Assembly: GCF_000005505.3 (NCBI RefSeq)
Contig: NC_016135.3
Span: 21,608,613 to 21,672,612 of the forward strand
DNA from: Brachypodium distachyon
Lineage: Eukaryota; Streptophyta; Magnoliopsida; Poales; Poaceae
Reading direction: 5' to 3'
Length of the DNA stretch: 64,000 nt
Shown here: positions 1-12,271 of the stretch, piece by piece
Layout of the letters: the number at the start of each line of letters is the position of its first letter
Numbering within the stretch: position 1 is the stretch's first letter
Translations under genes and position numbers: made by a program
Notes under the pieces: generated by a model
Told to the model about the DNA's origin: nothing
Seen by the model: only the letters and a program-made list of their open reading frames with translations
Databases searched by the model: none

Positions 1-977
1 GCAAAAATGGTACTGTAATTTGCATGTGTATACAAGATCTTTCATAAGCAGACAAATTGCTGGCTGGCGGCATATCTCTCACGCTGGCCACCAGTTCCTA
101 TGCCGCTATGCGGGCATATGAGTCTGTCCACTTAACTTTTATGCAGTAATGCAGTGTCTGCCAAACTCCATCATTCATCATTTGATCTGAAAAGAAACAT
201 ATTAGTTGTTCACATCTATTAGGAAACATGTGTACAATTAAGAGTAATTTGATCACACTTATGGTTTTATGAGCCTGCAGTTATCTGATAACGTACTACA
301 TCCGATGTTAATCGACAACAATGCCTTATAATCTTGACATTTACCAATCATGATACACCATCGTATATGATGAACAAACCATAGTCCATAGATGCGATTG
401 GTAGCTTGTTGAACTATTAAAACCATCTAGGATTTACTTGCACCCCTGCACTGACTGTGCCACATGTAAGGAAGCCAGTGAGAGCTTGAAGGAGCACTGA
501 ATGATCACGTCTATACCCATCTTAGCCTCTACTGACCAGCATGAGCACCACGCCCACCAGATAGCCGCAAGATGGAGAAAATCAATTGACCAATGGCGTT
601 TGTGGGCTGAGCGGCAGGTCCACAATAATGCCTCTTAAAAGTTTGTAATGCTTTACAACTAGCCACATAGCTATATGCCTATATTACATGAGCTTGAGGA
701 AGCGGGGTCACGGGATGCTACTGCCACCACTTACATCCAAATACAGTGCTGATGCAACATTTCCACTTTCGTACTAAAAAGAAAGGTTTTGCTTCCGTCA
801 AGTGACTTCTTGAATTTGTAAGTGAGCAACCCATTTGGCTTGCTTAGGCCACACTACAGTTTGTACAATCTCGCTTCTCTAGGATACCTTTTAAACCTCT
901 CCTTGACTATTCTCTTGAAAGAATGCATGTGCTGTTCTTGACTATATCTGTTCATTTACTATGTATTTTTAATATAG
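1..977 (+). other. Intron of the TANGO2-like gene
   Basis: This AT-rich stretch has no exon that I could join to the 978 exon, and no conserved protein block. It is best read as the intron upstream of exon 978, with the 5' exons outside the window. Confidence 0.6.
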
Positions 978-2292
978 GGCAGGCTGGGTCCGTTGGAGTA
1001 TGCAACAGAAATTGCAAAGGAAGCAGATCAGTACAATGGTTTTAATCTTATATTGGCCGATGTGCATTCAGGAAACATGGTTTACATCTCTAATAAACCC
1101 AGTGGTGCTCCTGTGGTTCAAACAGTTTCTCCGGGCAGTCACGTGCTTTCTAATGCTGCTATTGACTCGCCTTGGCCAAAGGTAAGCTACACCATTACAG
1201 TGCACAACGGTGAATTTTCCCCCTGTTCTGGATATTTTTCTTTGCTACACAGTTCAAATCTCTGTTTTGCTACAAATAAAGTCACAACTACATGAGATTC
1301 AGGTGGCCGTGCAAGTTAATGGGACCAACTTTGCTGGCTTTGTTACTGATCTAAAAATTGCCACGACGCGTTTAAATTCTCTATCTGTTTTACGCAAACC
1401 CCAATTCATTTTTCAATCAATGATGGCGTGCTTGCTGGGAAATTTTGTTATTCAATCTTTGCTTGGTTCCACTGAAGCTAACTGTATGAAGCCGTGAATA
1501 ATATAGTCAATTAAATTCCACAAGTAAGTTTATTGAGTTGTTTGTTTAGTTTTAGAACACGCATATGGTGATAACCAGGTTGTATGCACCCATCATGTAT
1601 ACTGCTAAATAAGTGATGTGCAAACGTGTGGAAATTTGCTTCATTCAAAACTATTCCTGCTGTTTATAACCGGACACTTCTATCTCATGATATCTTTAAG
1701 CTTGAATTTATTCTAGTTATCTGAAAATGACAACTCTTGGACTAACTTTACTCATGGTCTAGCATTTCTCACCCTACAGGCATTGCGCTTAGGACAGAGT
1801 TTCAACAGATTTCTTGCAACACACGATTCTGTAGAAGTCCCTTTAGAGCAGATGGTTGAAGAATTGATGATGGACACCGTCAAGGCTGACAGATCTGAGG
1901 TGCCTGACACTGGCGTCGATCCTGACTGGGAATACCAATTAAGCTCTATATTCATCGACACAGAAAAAGGACAGGTAAGTCATAGGGTTCAGTAGTCCCT
2001 TCATGTTGTTTCATGCAAAAAACATTTCACTTGGATGGTACAGATCACACAGGCAAATGCTCGTCCTGGAACAGATATGGACTTTCCTGTTTCACTGTTC
2101 TGGCAAATTCCTATTGTGCAAGGAGAGACCGAAAATTCTCTCTGTTTTTTTCAGGCACGATATGGGACACGAAGCATGGTTGCCATAGCGGTGAAATTGG
2201 ATGGTGAGGTAACTTTCTACGAGAGGTCCCTAGCCAGCAGCAGCTTGTGGGAGGAGAACCTGGTACAATTTCGCATGGAGATGGCAAAATAG
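978..2292 (+). CDS. TANGO2: TANGO2-like (NRDE/Ser-rich family) protein, 3' part
   Basis: The last three exons of a TANGO2 (transport and Golgi organisation 2, NRDE superfamily) gene are at 978-1181, 1780-1974 and 2155-2292; they join in frame and give 178 residues ending at TAG 2290-2292. Visible family features are the YNGFNLILADVHSG stretch, the block around SNKP and HVLSNAAIDSPWPK, and the C-terminal RYGTRSMVAI segment followed by FYERS. Family members act in ER/Golgi and mitochondrial homeostasis, and animal and yeast work links them to haem handling. The usual N-terminus (MCIAxW, NRDE) is not found in bases 1-977, which look like intron, so the gene starts left of the window. Splice sites are canonical. 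The exact first base of the 978 exon is set by an AG at 976-977. A probable AATAAA poly(A) signal is at 2565-2570. Confidence 0.88.
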
Positions 2293-2564
2293 TCTGACGT
2301 GAGATGAACACTAAATCCTCACGGAGTCGAAGAGTGGCAACCTGACAACTGACGGTTTTTTTTTCCATTTTTTTGCGAGAAAACAACTCAGTTTCTTTGC
2401 ACAGTGAGAATTACCTTAGAAGTTTGCACAGTAAGATTGAGGGAGGTAATGATTACCCTTTCTGTAAATGTATGGTGGTTGTTGTGTGGTCAATGCGATT
2501 TTATACGATACTGGTGATTGATTTGTTGTATATGCCCCTGCCAATGCCATTGTAATTCTGAAAG

Positions 2565-2570
2565 AATAAA
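2565..2570 (+). terminator. Probable poly(A) signal of the TANGO2-like gene
   Basis: An AATAAA hexamer lies 273 bases after the stop codon, a normal 3' UTR length for a plant gene. Confidence 0.5.
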
Positions 2571-2689
2571 TTGGTCCTTTCCAGTGTTACAAGTACATGA
2601 GGTCCCTAATGCACCCCCTGCTTTGTTCTTCTGTGACCTTGAATCACCGTTTGCACGGCATTTCAGGTTCTGCATGGTTGGTTACCCTT

Positions 2690-4344
2690 TTTTTTTTGGC
2701 AAAAGGAGATTTTATTACAATTTCATAAACATGTCACTAACAATAATGTGCAAACCTGCACATTTAGAGAACTGATAACAGCTTTTACAAGGCAAGATGA
2801 AGGATTATGTGCTAACCCTGCACAACTATAAAAGCAAGTTTGAACATTATGGAGTCTGTAAGCATCCTGTGCTTGCCTGTGAGCAATATTGTTGTTTTCT
2901 CTTCTAATATTGATAACTCTTGCATCCAAATTTTGAATATAGCTGAGAATCTGGTGCAGATTTGGTCTTATAGACCAATGTCCTGGATGCTTGATCGGGT
3001 CGCCTTTTACCACAGCTTCAGCAAGGATATGGCTATCAGTTAAGAAATTCGGCTGTTGAACTCCCATGGCTGCTCCAATCTGTGCTGGCAGCCAGCTCCA
3101 GCGTTTGAGCCTCCGCTTCAAGTGTTGATCCTGCAAAAGAAGAAGCCTCTACGAAAACAGCATACTTTTGATCACCTCCAATCCGATGCATAAAGATACC
3201 AATGCCCGCTTTACTTTTTGTACCTGCAAGAAAAGACACATTTCGGGACAAATTTGAAGCTGGGGGCTTCCAAGCTGCATCAGAAAAAATATTAGGTCCT
3301 TCAGCCATGCGATGCTTGTGAAGCTGAAAAGAAATTGGCGACACATTTTCCTGCACAGGAATTGGATTGCGTTGCCTTCGCTCATCAATGTTTTCACCTG
3401 TATTCAATAAAGCACTAGTGGCAAAAAGAACCTGCAAGGGTTTTTTATCTTTCCTTTGAAGACAAAGATCATTTCTAGATTTCCAAATATTCCAAAGTGT
3501 TATGAAGATGAGAGCAACAGAACCATCTGATTTGTGAGTGTCCATCATGTGATGTATGGCATCCTCGGTTTGGTAGATTCCCTGTTGGATGAGCCCTTCA
3601 ATTCGCAAACCTAAAAGGGAAGCAAAACTTACAGTCAAAAAATAGGTGAAAGTCAGTCTCTTCCTTTCCACACCTCACACATATAGGATCAATATGGTTT
3701 GATCTAGCCGATGCCCTAACTCCGGTGAGAATAGCTTTCCGAAGAAGTCTCCATCCGAAAACCTGCACTCTTGGAGGCATTTGATTATTTTTCCAAATAG
3801 TTTGTATCATGTTCCGCACTTGAATAGAGAGACCAGATTGATTACCTGCACGCAAACCGTAAAAAGAGGGATGAAAAATTTGGTAGGCACTTTTAGTAGA
3901 ACAAATTCCTTAGGGAGTGTACTTCCAAACAAGGATGTCATCATTATCATTATTGAGAACAGGGATTTGGGCAATTAAATTAGCATTGTCAAAACCAAAC
4001 AGATCAGTGAGAAGAGGCATATTCCAGTTTTTTGTTCCAGGAATCCAAAGATCGGAGATGGAAGTTGGATAGTTGTAGCTGGGATTTTGAATATTAAGCT
4101 TATCATGAATGTTTTCCCAAAAACTGCACCAGGGGGAAGACCAAATGGAGGAGTTACCATTAGAAATTTGTAGAGTGGTGGCGTTGATGAGGGGTTCTCT
4201 AACTTTCAGAATGGCTGTCCAAAAAGCAGATTTTGGAATATTTTTTGGGGCTTTCCAAAAGGAGGTATTAGGAAAATATTTGGATTTAAGTACTTTGAAA
4301 GTGATGCTATCTAGAGAGATGACAATATTCCAGTTGGTTACCAC
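2690..4344 (-). pseudogene. LINE relic: zf-RVT and RNase H-like 3' end
   Basis: This is the degraded 3' part of a non-LTR retrotransposon in minus orientation. Reading from 4344 down, a frame at 4344-3910 (FWKAP, WSSPWCSFW) leads into a zinc-binding reverse-transcriptase tail with the CVRCGKEETDFHLFFDC pattern (about 3672-3598). A plant RNase H-like domain follows, with FSDAAWKPP, GIGIFMHRIGG, LEAEA and, after a frameshift near 3090, LTDSHILAEAV and RRENNNIAHRQAQ. The catalytic-type D, E, D positions are recognisable but spread over at least three frames, so no protein can be made. A T-run at about 2688-2698 on the plus strand may be the element's A-tail. The reverse-transcriptase core is missing (5' truncation). 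Confidence 0.85.
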
Positions 4345-4606
4345 TTGTAACCGAATATTTCATCATTACAATGAACTCTGCTAGCCTTAATGACAGTGAG
4401 TCAGCGAACCGAGAACCGAACTCATACAATCCAAATTGTTGCTTGTCGGTCGATTTGGTCATTTTTTCATTGTATTCGTCTTTTGCGTCATGTTTTTAAC
4501 ATTCAAAACCCAAATTTCTGTAAAAATCTATACTCTAGTCCATAAACCCAATTAATTACCTGCCCCGCCCCAACTTGTTATACTCCATGCAGCCCTCAAC
4601 AAGGGT

Positions 4607-4611
4607 CCCAT
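4607..4611. repeat. Target site duplication, left (CCCAT)
   Basis: CCCAT immediately before TGTGAGACC. The same five bases follow the element's terminal TTACA at 8378-8382. Confidence 0.85.
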
Positions 4612-7600
4612 TGTGAGACCCCGAGACTGAATTTATGCAATTTAGCTCCAAATGCTAACTTGCGCATAAATCAAGTCCCAGTGCCTCCCTACGATGAACA
4701 CTTCACAACATACACGCAATGTGTTCACCGCAGGTTGGAACAACAATGATATCATTACATCACTCTAAGACACAAGAATTAAGTCAAGCTCTTGCATGGA
4801 GCAAAATACCGAGTTATTACAACTCAGGGACACATGTCCACAATCATCATTACACTTGCGGAGGCAAATTAGGCCCGAGTACGGACAAGTTACAATTATT
4901 GCCTAAGAGGCTGAAACTGGAAAGGAGAGCCCGCCACAAGTTCACAGAACCCTGCTCTGGAATCTTCTGGCTAAGCGTCGAAGCTGTCGTCGTCGAACTC
5001 CACGAAGTAACCACTTACCTGTTCCTCCGGAAACTCTGGAGAAAACAACGTTGCAGAGCAACTGAGTACAAAGTACTCGCAAGACTTACGGGAGATCTAA
5101 ACTAGATATGCAACAAGTCTCAAAAGATGGATAAAAAGGTGGGGTTATGCAGTAGCAATTTATCTGAAGAGACACACTAATGACATCGTCTAATTAGAGG
5201 ATGAGAAGCGTCTACCAAGTGAGGTGATCTCTAATATCTAACACCAACCAAACACAACCTCTTATCACCCCCTCAACCCCTTGTGAGGAAATGATCCAAA
5301 GACACTCACACTTAAGCAGTTTTAAGCATACCCATGGTTAAGGCTAATTACTACTCAAGTTTAAGAGATTAAGTTAATTAATTGGTATGAGTTCTCTATG
5401 ATCAAGTATGACCAACCAAGTCGTCCATGACCGCGGACACGGCTTTCCGAAAGATTTATCCCTGCAGGGTGTGCCAATTTACCCATACACGTTCGTCCAA
5501 CCCTTGACGCCACTAGGATGGAACACACGCAAAAGCATGTGCCGGCAGGATTGAGCGACACGACGTTTCCAAGCCCCACAACTAATCCAGGAAACCACCC
5601 AACTGAGTCTAATCCGAAAACGAGAGCCCGGCTGAAGCGTCGTACGGACTCAAGAGTTGCGGGAACAGCTGGTAGTGGTTCAGTGTCCGCAGAATGACCA
5701 CTACAGACGTGTGCCGCAGTCCTATATGTATGCAAAGTACCAACAAATCTGCAAACACAACAACAATGTATATGCGATATGCCAAATGGAACGCCCGAAC
5801 TATGTGGCCCTTGGAAGAGCTATGAAACGAGTACTAAGCCGAGAGAGAACCCATATATTCTCCCACGAGCAGTTAGCGCGAAGTTTCTTGGGTCGGCGAA
5901 AACGAGAACTCAGTCCTTAAGTCGGCGCCAATGGAACAAAACACTAATGCGTTAGCACGGCCTCCCATCGTTGCCTTGTGCAGGTAATAACAGGTCAACT
6001 TAATAATTGCAAATACATACAGAAAGTAGCATGTGGATGTAGCAATTGTATAACCCCAAGTAAGGACACTAGACTAGCAATCTAAGCAAACTTCTAATGA
6101 CCAACTAGGGCAATAACAAACATGTGACATGGTGATAGGATAAGGAACAAGACAACAGGCATTTGAGTAGAGCTGACTAAAGCTATGCAATCCTAGAGGC
6201 ATCGTGACAAGAACCGAGAACGTAACTTAATGCAAGAATGAGAGAGAGGCATTGGATATAATCAATATGTTCAAGGAATGGCTGCTTGCCTGGATTCTCG
6301 GTCGCTGGGCACCGAGAGAGGGGATCCGAAGAAGTGTGGGAACCCGGATCGTTGGCAGAGTAAGTCGGAGTCGCTATCGTAAAGAACCAAATCACACAAT
6401 ACGCAAATAAGTAACCATTCACAGGTGCAATGCACAATACAACATGAGATGGCATGTGACAACACGATGCAACAATATGCAAGTGAAATGATTCCATTTA
6501 GCAACAAAGTTAACCATTAGGTGATTAGAACATGATAAACAGTAGCTCTAAAATACACAAATGGCCTAACCAAGTATGCTACTGTGTTCTACCAGTTACA
6601 GTGATCAACTTTGATGTTTACACTAATTACAGAAGAGTTACCAATTTTAAATTAGAAACTAAACAAGTACATACGTTTGAATTTCAAATCTGGGACAGAT
6701 TTGAAATCTGAAACTTAAAAATGTAAATCTAATTGCACAGTTAAATCCCTTGCATTTTTCTGATTCCAAAACATATATGGTTTGCTCAATTTGGATATAG
6801 CATGCAATTACTAGGATTTAAACAAGATAAAACAACTTTCTGCAATTTAAACAAAACCAACAAGGAAAGCCCATGCGGATCCAGCGCATGGACTTGGTCC
6901 ACCGGGTGCAGCGGTGCACCAGGCAACTGACAGGTGGGTTTGTGGGGCCCACTTGTCAGTGGCCGGTGAAAACCCAAAAAAACGGGGTTTTAACCTGCTC
7001 GAGGGGGAACTCGAACCCGCGCCGATCAGATCCAACGCTGAGGAAGCAGGCCACTGCGATAAGAATTCGCATCTTAACATAACAAGGGCGTGTGTCCTTT
7101 TGAACTAACCCAAACTAGCAGCTTGTGTGACCACACGATGCGGCGGAGGAACTAGCTAGCGCAGGAAAACGGCGGCACGCGGAGTTAAGCTAGGTGGCAC
7201 GAAGGCCACCACACGGTCCTTAGCGAGAACGGCGGCGCAACGACGAGCAGCAGCTCGCCGGTGGCAAGCCGGAGCACGCGGGCGGCGCTACGGTGCACGA
7301 AAGCATGCGCGGAAAGAGGCGGGAGAGAGAGGAGCTCACCCCGGTGACTTGAGAGGAAGCTGACGTGGTTTACACGGACGTGCTCGTCGGAATTTCGTCG
7401 GAGACGGGCGGCGGCCGGAGTTGGGGAAGACGAACTAGGCGGCGACGTAGGCGATCTCTGATCGATTCCTCGCGTCCAGACGAAGAGCAGCTCCGGGCGA
7501 ACAAGGTGACACGTGCGGTTCGTCGTGGTTCGGTCGGAGGCGGCGGCGCGGCGCGACGGCGTCCACGGCCCGGGAAGAAGGCGACGGCGGCGCGCAGAAG

Positions 7601-8377
7601 GAGGGAGAGGAAACCCTAGCAAGGGTTTGCCTGGCGCTGGGGAAGGGAGGAGGCGCGGTGCATCTTATAAAGGTGGAGTGGAGGCAGCGGTCGCTGTCAA
7701 TGACGACGTGGCGCGGAGGGGGCTCCATCGGCCAGGAGAACGAAAAGCAGAGGTTGAAGAAAGCTCTTTGAGAGAACGTGTATTTCGCGAAACACTCCTT
7801 CAACGCGGGGAAGCGCAAAGCGGGCGGCGCGCGGTGGAGTTGGGCCGCGCTGGGCGGCGGGGCGCGCGCGGAAGAAGTGGGCCGCGGGCGCTGCTGGGCT
7901 GCGCGAAGGGAGAGGCCGAGGCGGCTGGGCCGACTCGGGCCGAAACAAGAGGTAAGCTTTTCTTTTCTTTTTTCCTTTTTTTTCTTCTGTTTTTGCTTTT
8001 GCAAATAGTTTTTGGATTCAAATTTCAAATACCATTTTGAAAAGCTGAGAAGTAGAAGAATTCAAATATGGCACTGCTATTTGGAAATATTCAAATGGAG
8101 TTAAAGGTTTGAAACAAAACCCATTTGAATATCATTTGAAAAATGTAGGAAAAGGAATTCAAACTCAAAGAAGGATGATTCATATTTGAATCTTCTAACA
8201 AAAACAAACAACAAGATTTCAAACCACAAGTTAAAATGTAATTTTCAAATTTTATGTGAAACAAAGAAGTGATGACATGGCATGGATGCAAATGTAAAAT
8301 GTTATGCAACAAGAAATAAATTACAAACAGGTCCACACAAAGAGTTTAAATGTAAATGTTGCTCTTGGACTGTTACA
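4612..8377 (-). mobile_element. Solo LTR, Gypsy-type, 3.77 kb
   Basis: The segment begins TGTGAGACCCCGAGAC and ends GGACTGTTACA (TG...CA), and is bounded by a perfect 5-bp duplication, CCCAT. Its start sequence is not repeated at the other end and no gag or pol is present, so it is read as a solo LTR rather than a full element. On the minus strand it starts TGTAACAGTCC and ends CGGGGTCTCACA, the style of many Triticeae Gypsy LTRs. An A/T-rich, TTTGAAAT-rich U3 (8377 down to about 7950) is followed by a GC-rich promoter-like zone with TATAAG near 7664-7671 and a leader with the CTAGGGTTTCC motif. The long GC-rich open frames at 7185-8040 are treated as non-coding. Recombination between two LTRs usually makes such solos. 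The family name is not assigned. Confidence 0.8.
7664..7671 (-). promoter_or_regulatory. TATA box of the solo LTR
   Basis: On the minus strand the sequence reads TTTATAAG, followed about 40-60 bases later by a C/T-rich leader with an AGGGTTT motif. This is a normal LTR promoter layout and supports a minus-strand orientation. Confidence 0.5.
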
Positions 8378-8382
8378 CCCAT
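8378..8382. repeat. Target site duplication, right (CCCAT)
   Basis: CCCAT directly after the terminal TTACA of the solo LTR, matching 4607-4611. Confidence 0.85.
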
Positions 8383-9150
8383 TTACCGAAAAGATGCTAC
8401 CCGTGCAGTGGGAGGTCGATCAGTTATCGGAAGAGAGACAGGGAGCAAACCCTAACAGCCGAAGGAATGCCACCGGTCCAATCTCCACTAGTTTTTCTCA
8501 TTTCTGACAACCCAATCGGTATCAGAGGGGAGGGAACCACTAATCAATGTCCAGTCTTTTGTTTTAGTATCTTTATCGTAAGATTCTATGTGTCTTTGAT
8601 GACGACATGTGAAGGTGGTGAGCACAGATTAAAAGGTCTTCCAGCTCTGTCCCTGTTTTGTTGCAACTATCATGGTCTACTCCATGAAACTTGTTGATCT
8701 CATGGCTCGTATTTTCATGATTTTAATCATCTTACTCATTGGTTTCGTGACGATTCAACGGTTTGGTAACTAGTATTGCAAGGTGGTGTGTGTCTTGCCA
8801 CCGTACGTTCAACGATCTCAGGTCCTCACCCGTTGAGGTGGGCGGCTCATGCGGCTTTGTAAAACATAGTCCACTTTTTTTTTAGGGAAAATGTAGTCCA
8901 CTTTCGTGCATGTTTGGTCTTCTATTGTTTCATCACCAGATATTTTGAGAAAAATCAAGATGTGAATTACACATCTAGAAAAGTTTGCTTCAAAGGTTTT
9001 TATGTAACTTTCTTTATCGGGTTGCCTTGACAATTTTTGGATCAATTATACTTAGTTCGTCAAATAAATGAATAATAATTCATATCACTGTTTTTGAAGA
9101 ATGTACCCAAAAGACCGAATTGAACACAAAATAGACCGATCATCGAAGAC
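8383..9150. other. Intergenic, with a possible Copia LTR end and primer site
   Basis: No gene is visible. At 8516-8528 the sequence TCGGTATCAGAGG is close to the plant initiator-Met-tRNA primer binding site (TGGTATCAGAGC), and just before it TTCTGACA could be an LTR end. If so, the solo LTR at 4612-8377 jumped into an older Copia LTR. No Copia coding sequence follows, so this is a relic at best. Confidence 0.3.
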
Positions 9151-9617
9151 CAAATAATGTCCCACTTCTTTTTTTTTTTAGGGTTTATGGATGATACACC
9201 TGCTCAGGCTTATTGTATAGAAGAAGAAAAAAGACCGAATGCCCCAGCCGGTGTTGCTCCGACGAGTCAAAAAAAAAAAGGTGTTGCTCCACGGAATCCC
9301 GAACAGGCAAAAGTTCACTGGGCTCCCAAGCGGGCTGCCGTGTGGAGCGTTCAGTTTCTCAGCCCATGGCCCAGGTTTCCAGCCAGCGCAACCGAACCGA
9401 TGACGACACCCCAGGCCACGCCCCGCCCCACGCGTCCACTCCGCTCCACGCTTCTCCGCCTCGCAGGCTCGCACGCGCAGCCCCCAAACCTACAACTCCC
9501 CCCTTCCCTTTCCCGTTCCCTCCGCTCCTCCCACACAACACCCCCAACCCGCAGTTGTTCCACGCCTCTGCCCTAACACTCCGCAAAGCCCTAGTCGCCG
9601 CGCGCCCGCCTGCCGCC

Positions 9618-11191
9618 ATGAGGTCCAAGTCCGACGGAGACGCCTCGTAAGTTCCCTTCCTCCTTGCTCTCTCTCTCGTCTCCTACTCGCTCGCGGTTTT
9701 GTTCATCGCATCCGGTTGTAAATTCGCATCTAACTGCTCACGGTTCCTGCCCTCGCGCGTGGTGGGTCGATGCAGGTTCAAGGCCTCCGGCAAGCGCAAG
9801 AAGGCCACCGGCGGCGTCGCCAAGCCGAAGCGCGCACCCACCCCCTTCTTCGCCTTCCTGTAAGCCCCGCTCCCCCTTCTCGTGCCTCCAGATCTAGACG
9901 TCTACCCGTTTCTGAACTTTTTGTTTCCCTTTCATTTGAAATTGCGCAGAGCTGAGTTCAGGCCGCAGTACATGGAGAAGCACCCTGAGGCCAAGGGCGT
10001 CGCTGCCGTGAGTCACCGCTCCTCTCCTACGAACATTTTGCAAGTTTGCATCTAGGGTTTCATTTCTAGGGCTGATGGCTCATAAGTACGTGCATGTGAT
10101 GGTTGTTTGTTTTGCTTGTAGGTGACCAAGGCGGCCGGGGAGAAGTGGCGCTCTATGTCCGATGAGGTTTGTCTGATTTTTATAGTGCTTATGTAATTAA
10201 TATGTGGGGAAATTGTTCATGTGCCGTTTTCGCCACATCTTGCCATAGTATGACCTGCTTATGTAATTAATATTGAGTAAACTTGCTCCCGCCTCGTTAT
10301 GTTTCGCAGCATCTTGCCATGATAGAACTCACCATGTAGTTAATGTGTGGGGAAATTTGCTCCTTGCTGTTATGTTTCGATGTATCCTGCTATAGTGCAA
10401 CTTGAGAATGTACCCTTGCCAACATAACACTCAATCAACTTTCTGTCGCCCCAAATTGATAATTCCACTGGTATCCATTGCTATGTTTGCCAACATGGAA
10501 ATATGTGCGCGTGCTATGTTGGAACTTGGATGAGGTTTGTCTGATTTGCAGTGTTATGTAACCTGCCAGAATAGCACCCAACCTGCCCCCTTTGCCCCAA
10601 AAGGATAATGCCACCAGTCTCTGGTAATATGTTATCATGTTAAAAAAATCGTCCAGGGGCAGCAAATTGAACATGGAAATACATTATCCTCCACGAGCCA
10701 TAGTGTCACCTAGCTGTCACGTAACTGTAGCACCCATTGAGTAAAGGAAAGGCAAAATATTTGGTCCTAAACTGAATAATTCATCCCTTGTTTAGGAGAA
10801 GGCGAAGTATGGCGGCAAGAAGCAGGAGGTCCAAGAGAACAAGGCTGCGAAAAAGAAGGTAGGATTGTGACCGGCATGAATCTCTTGGCTTGACCTTGTA
10901 CTTTGTATTTAAGTATCTCAGTTTTTGCTAATATTGTGGTGATGTGTTCCATTTATCAGGAGAGCACTAGCTCCAAGAAGGCCAAAACTGATGGTGATGA
11001 GGAGGAAGGAGAAGGTTCTGACAAGTCCAAGTCTGATGTTGAGGATGATGGCGAGGAGGATGGTGCTAATGAGGTATATAACATTTATGCACCATAGTAG
11101 GTAGGCCATCCTTACACTGCAGGGTGGATGGATTTTTCAAAGCGTTGCTAACTTATGTTTAATTTGTTCATCGCAGGAGGATGAGGATTAA
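9618..11191 (+). CDS. Small HMGB-type chromatin protein
   Basis: Seven exons (9618-9646, 9776-9859, 9950-10007, 10122-10166, 10796-10858, 10960-11073, 11177-11191) join into 408 bases, 135 residues. All introns are GT-AG. The protein has a basic N-terminus (KRKKATGG), one HMG box starting KPKRAPTPFFAFLAEFRPQY and running through KGVAAVTKAAGEKW and DEEKAKY, then a lysine stretch and a long acidic tail (DGDEEEGEGSDKSKSDVED ... EDED). HMGB proteins bend DNA and loosen nucleosomes in the nucleus. The box is short at its third helix: after KYGGKKQE there is no long YxxAxxxY helix as in the usual plant HMGB. The start codon is the first ATG after a C-rich leader, and the family N-terminus fits. The tiny last exon encodes only EDED and the stop. 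Confidence 0.92.
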
Positions 11192-12271
11192 ATAGTAGCT
11201 TAGGGAACGGCAGCTATGCAAATCTGTGTTTTGCTGCTTATAGCTTAGCTTGCTGCGTTGCTGCCCTTGTCATGTAATGTTATGTCGTATGGAGAATGTT
11301 TAGATGATACTTCAGGGCTGTGGCACCTGAAGGTGTCTGTTTAATTAATTAGTAGCGAAGAAAAAGCTGAATACTCTTGACTGCTTTTTCTTCTGCCGAC
11401 CTCTGCAGCATGTGTAAACAGTTAATCTGCATGCTTTTATCCACTGATCTGATGACTCACCCGCAGTTCGTTTGCTACTAATTGTTTTCTATATTGTCGT
11501 GCCCCTGTTGCATTGAATTCCTGGCTATGTTTTTTCCTCACTTATATTGTTGCTTCTTTTTTCCTTATCTGATCACTCCTGTTGCTTTTTTTCCCCTCTG
11601 ATTCATCTTTCTTGTGCTCCACCCTTGTTATACGTTCTGTTTTGGTTTATAGTGATTGTCCATTCGCCCTTACTCCACATTATATACCTGTTCTGTTCTT
11701 GTGCTCTGAAGTTTTGTAGCTGGGCTATAAGGTTGTGCTTTGGTAGGATCGTAGAATTGCTAATTGGGATTAGGAAAGTAGCAGGGAGAAGCTTTCAACC
11801 TCGGCAGATGCAAATATAGCAAGGAAGTTTACACAAGATCTGGCAAAATGATGTATGGTTCCCACTATGATCCTATATCGTTGCAAGGCAACACTAATAT
11901 TTTCATGTAGTTAAGTCCTCAGTTGTTTACTCCATTGTATCTGTTCTGTCATCTTGTGCTCCACCCTTGCTCTCTGCTCTAAAATTTTGTAGCTCAAGTT
12001 CTACTTTGGTAGGATCATAGAATCGGTAATTGGGATTAGGAAAGCAGCAGGGGGAGCTTTCAACCTCGCCAGATGCAAAGCAAGAAAGTTTACACAAGAT
12101 CTGGCAAATGACGTATGGTTCCCACTATGATCCTATATTTGTTATTTACAACAAAATCGTTGCAAGGCAACACTACAATATTTTCATGTAGTTGAGCTTG
12201 GTCAAATCCACATAGATGAAGAGGACTTTACAACATGAGCGGGTGAAATGAATATAGGCATTGCTATGACG
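11192..12271. other. 3' flanks of HMGB and tomosyn genes, with tandem duplication
   Basis: The stretch between the convergent HMGB and tomosyn genes holds their 3' untranslated regions. No coding sequence was found; the notable feature is the duplicated segment annotated separately. Confidence 0.6.
11690..12195. repeat. Tandem duplication, two copies of ~220-250 bp
   Basis: The block containing GGTAGGATCGTAGAATTGC, then TTTACACAAGATCTGGCAAA and GTTCCCACTATGATCCTATA (about 11690-11910) is repeated at about 11941-12195 with scattered substitutions and small indels. The second copy has about 20 extra bases (near 12140-12160) between the TATGATCCTATA and TCGTTGCAAGGCAACACTA segments. Period is roughly 255 bases. 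It lies between the 3' ends of two convergent genes. Confidence 0.85.

Noticed and set aside
6995..7065. Apparent tRNA-like stretch (GAACTCGAACCCGCG)
   Set aside because: Resembles a reversed T arm, but no acceptor, D or anticodon stems form.
7185..8040. Long GC-rich open frames on both strands
   Set aside because: Frames overlap on both strands with proline/arginine-rich sequence and no domain. They lie in the promoter-like part of the solo LTR.
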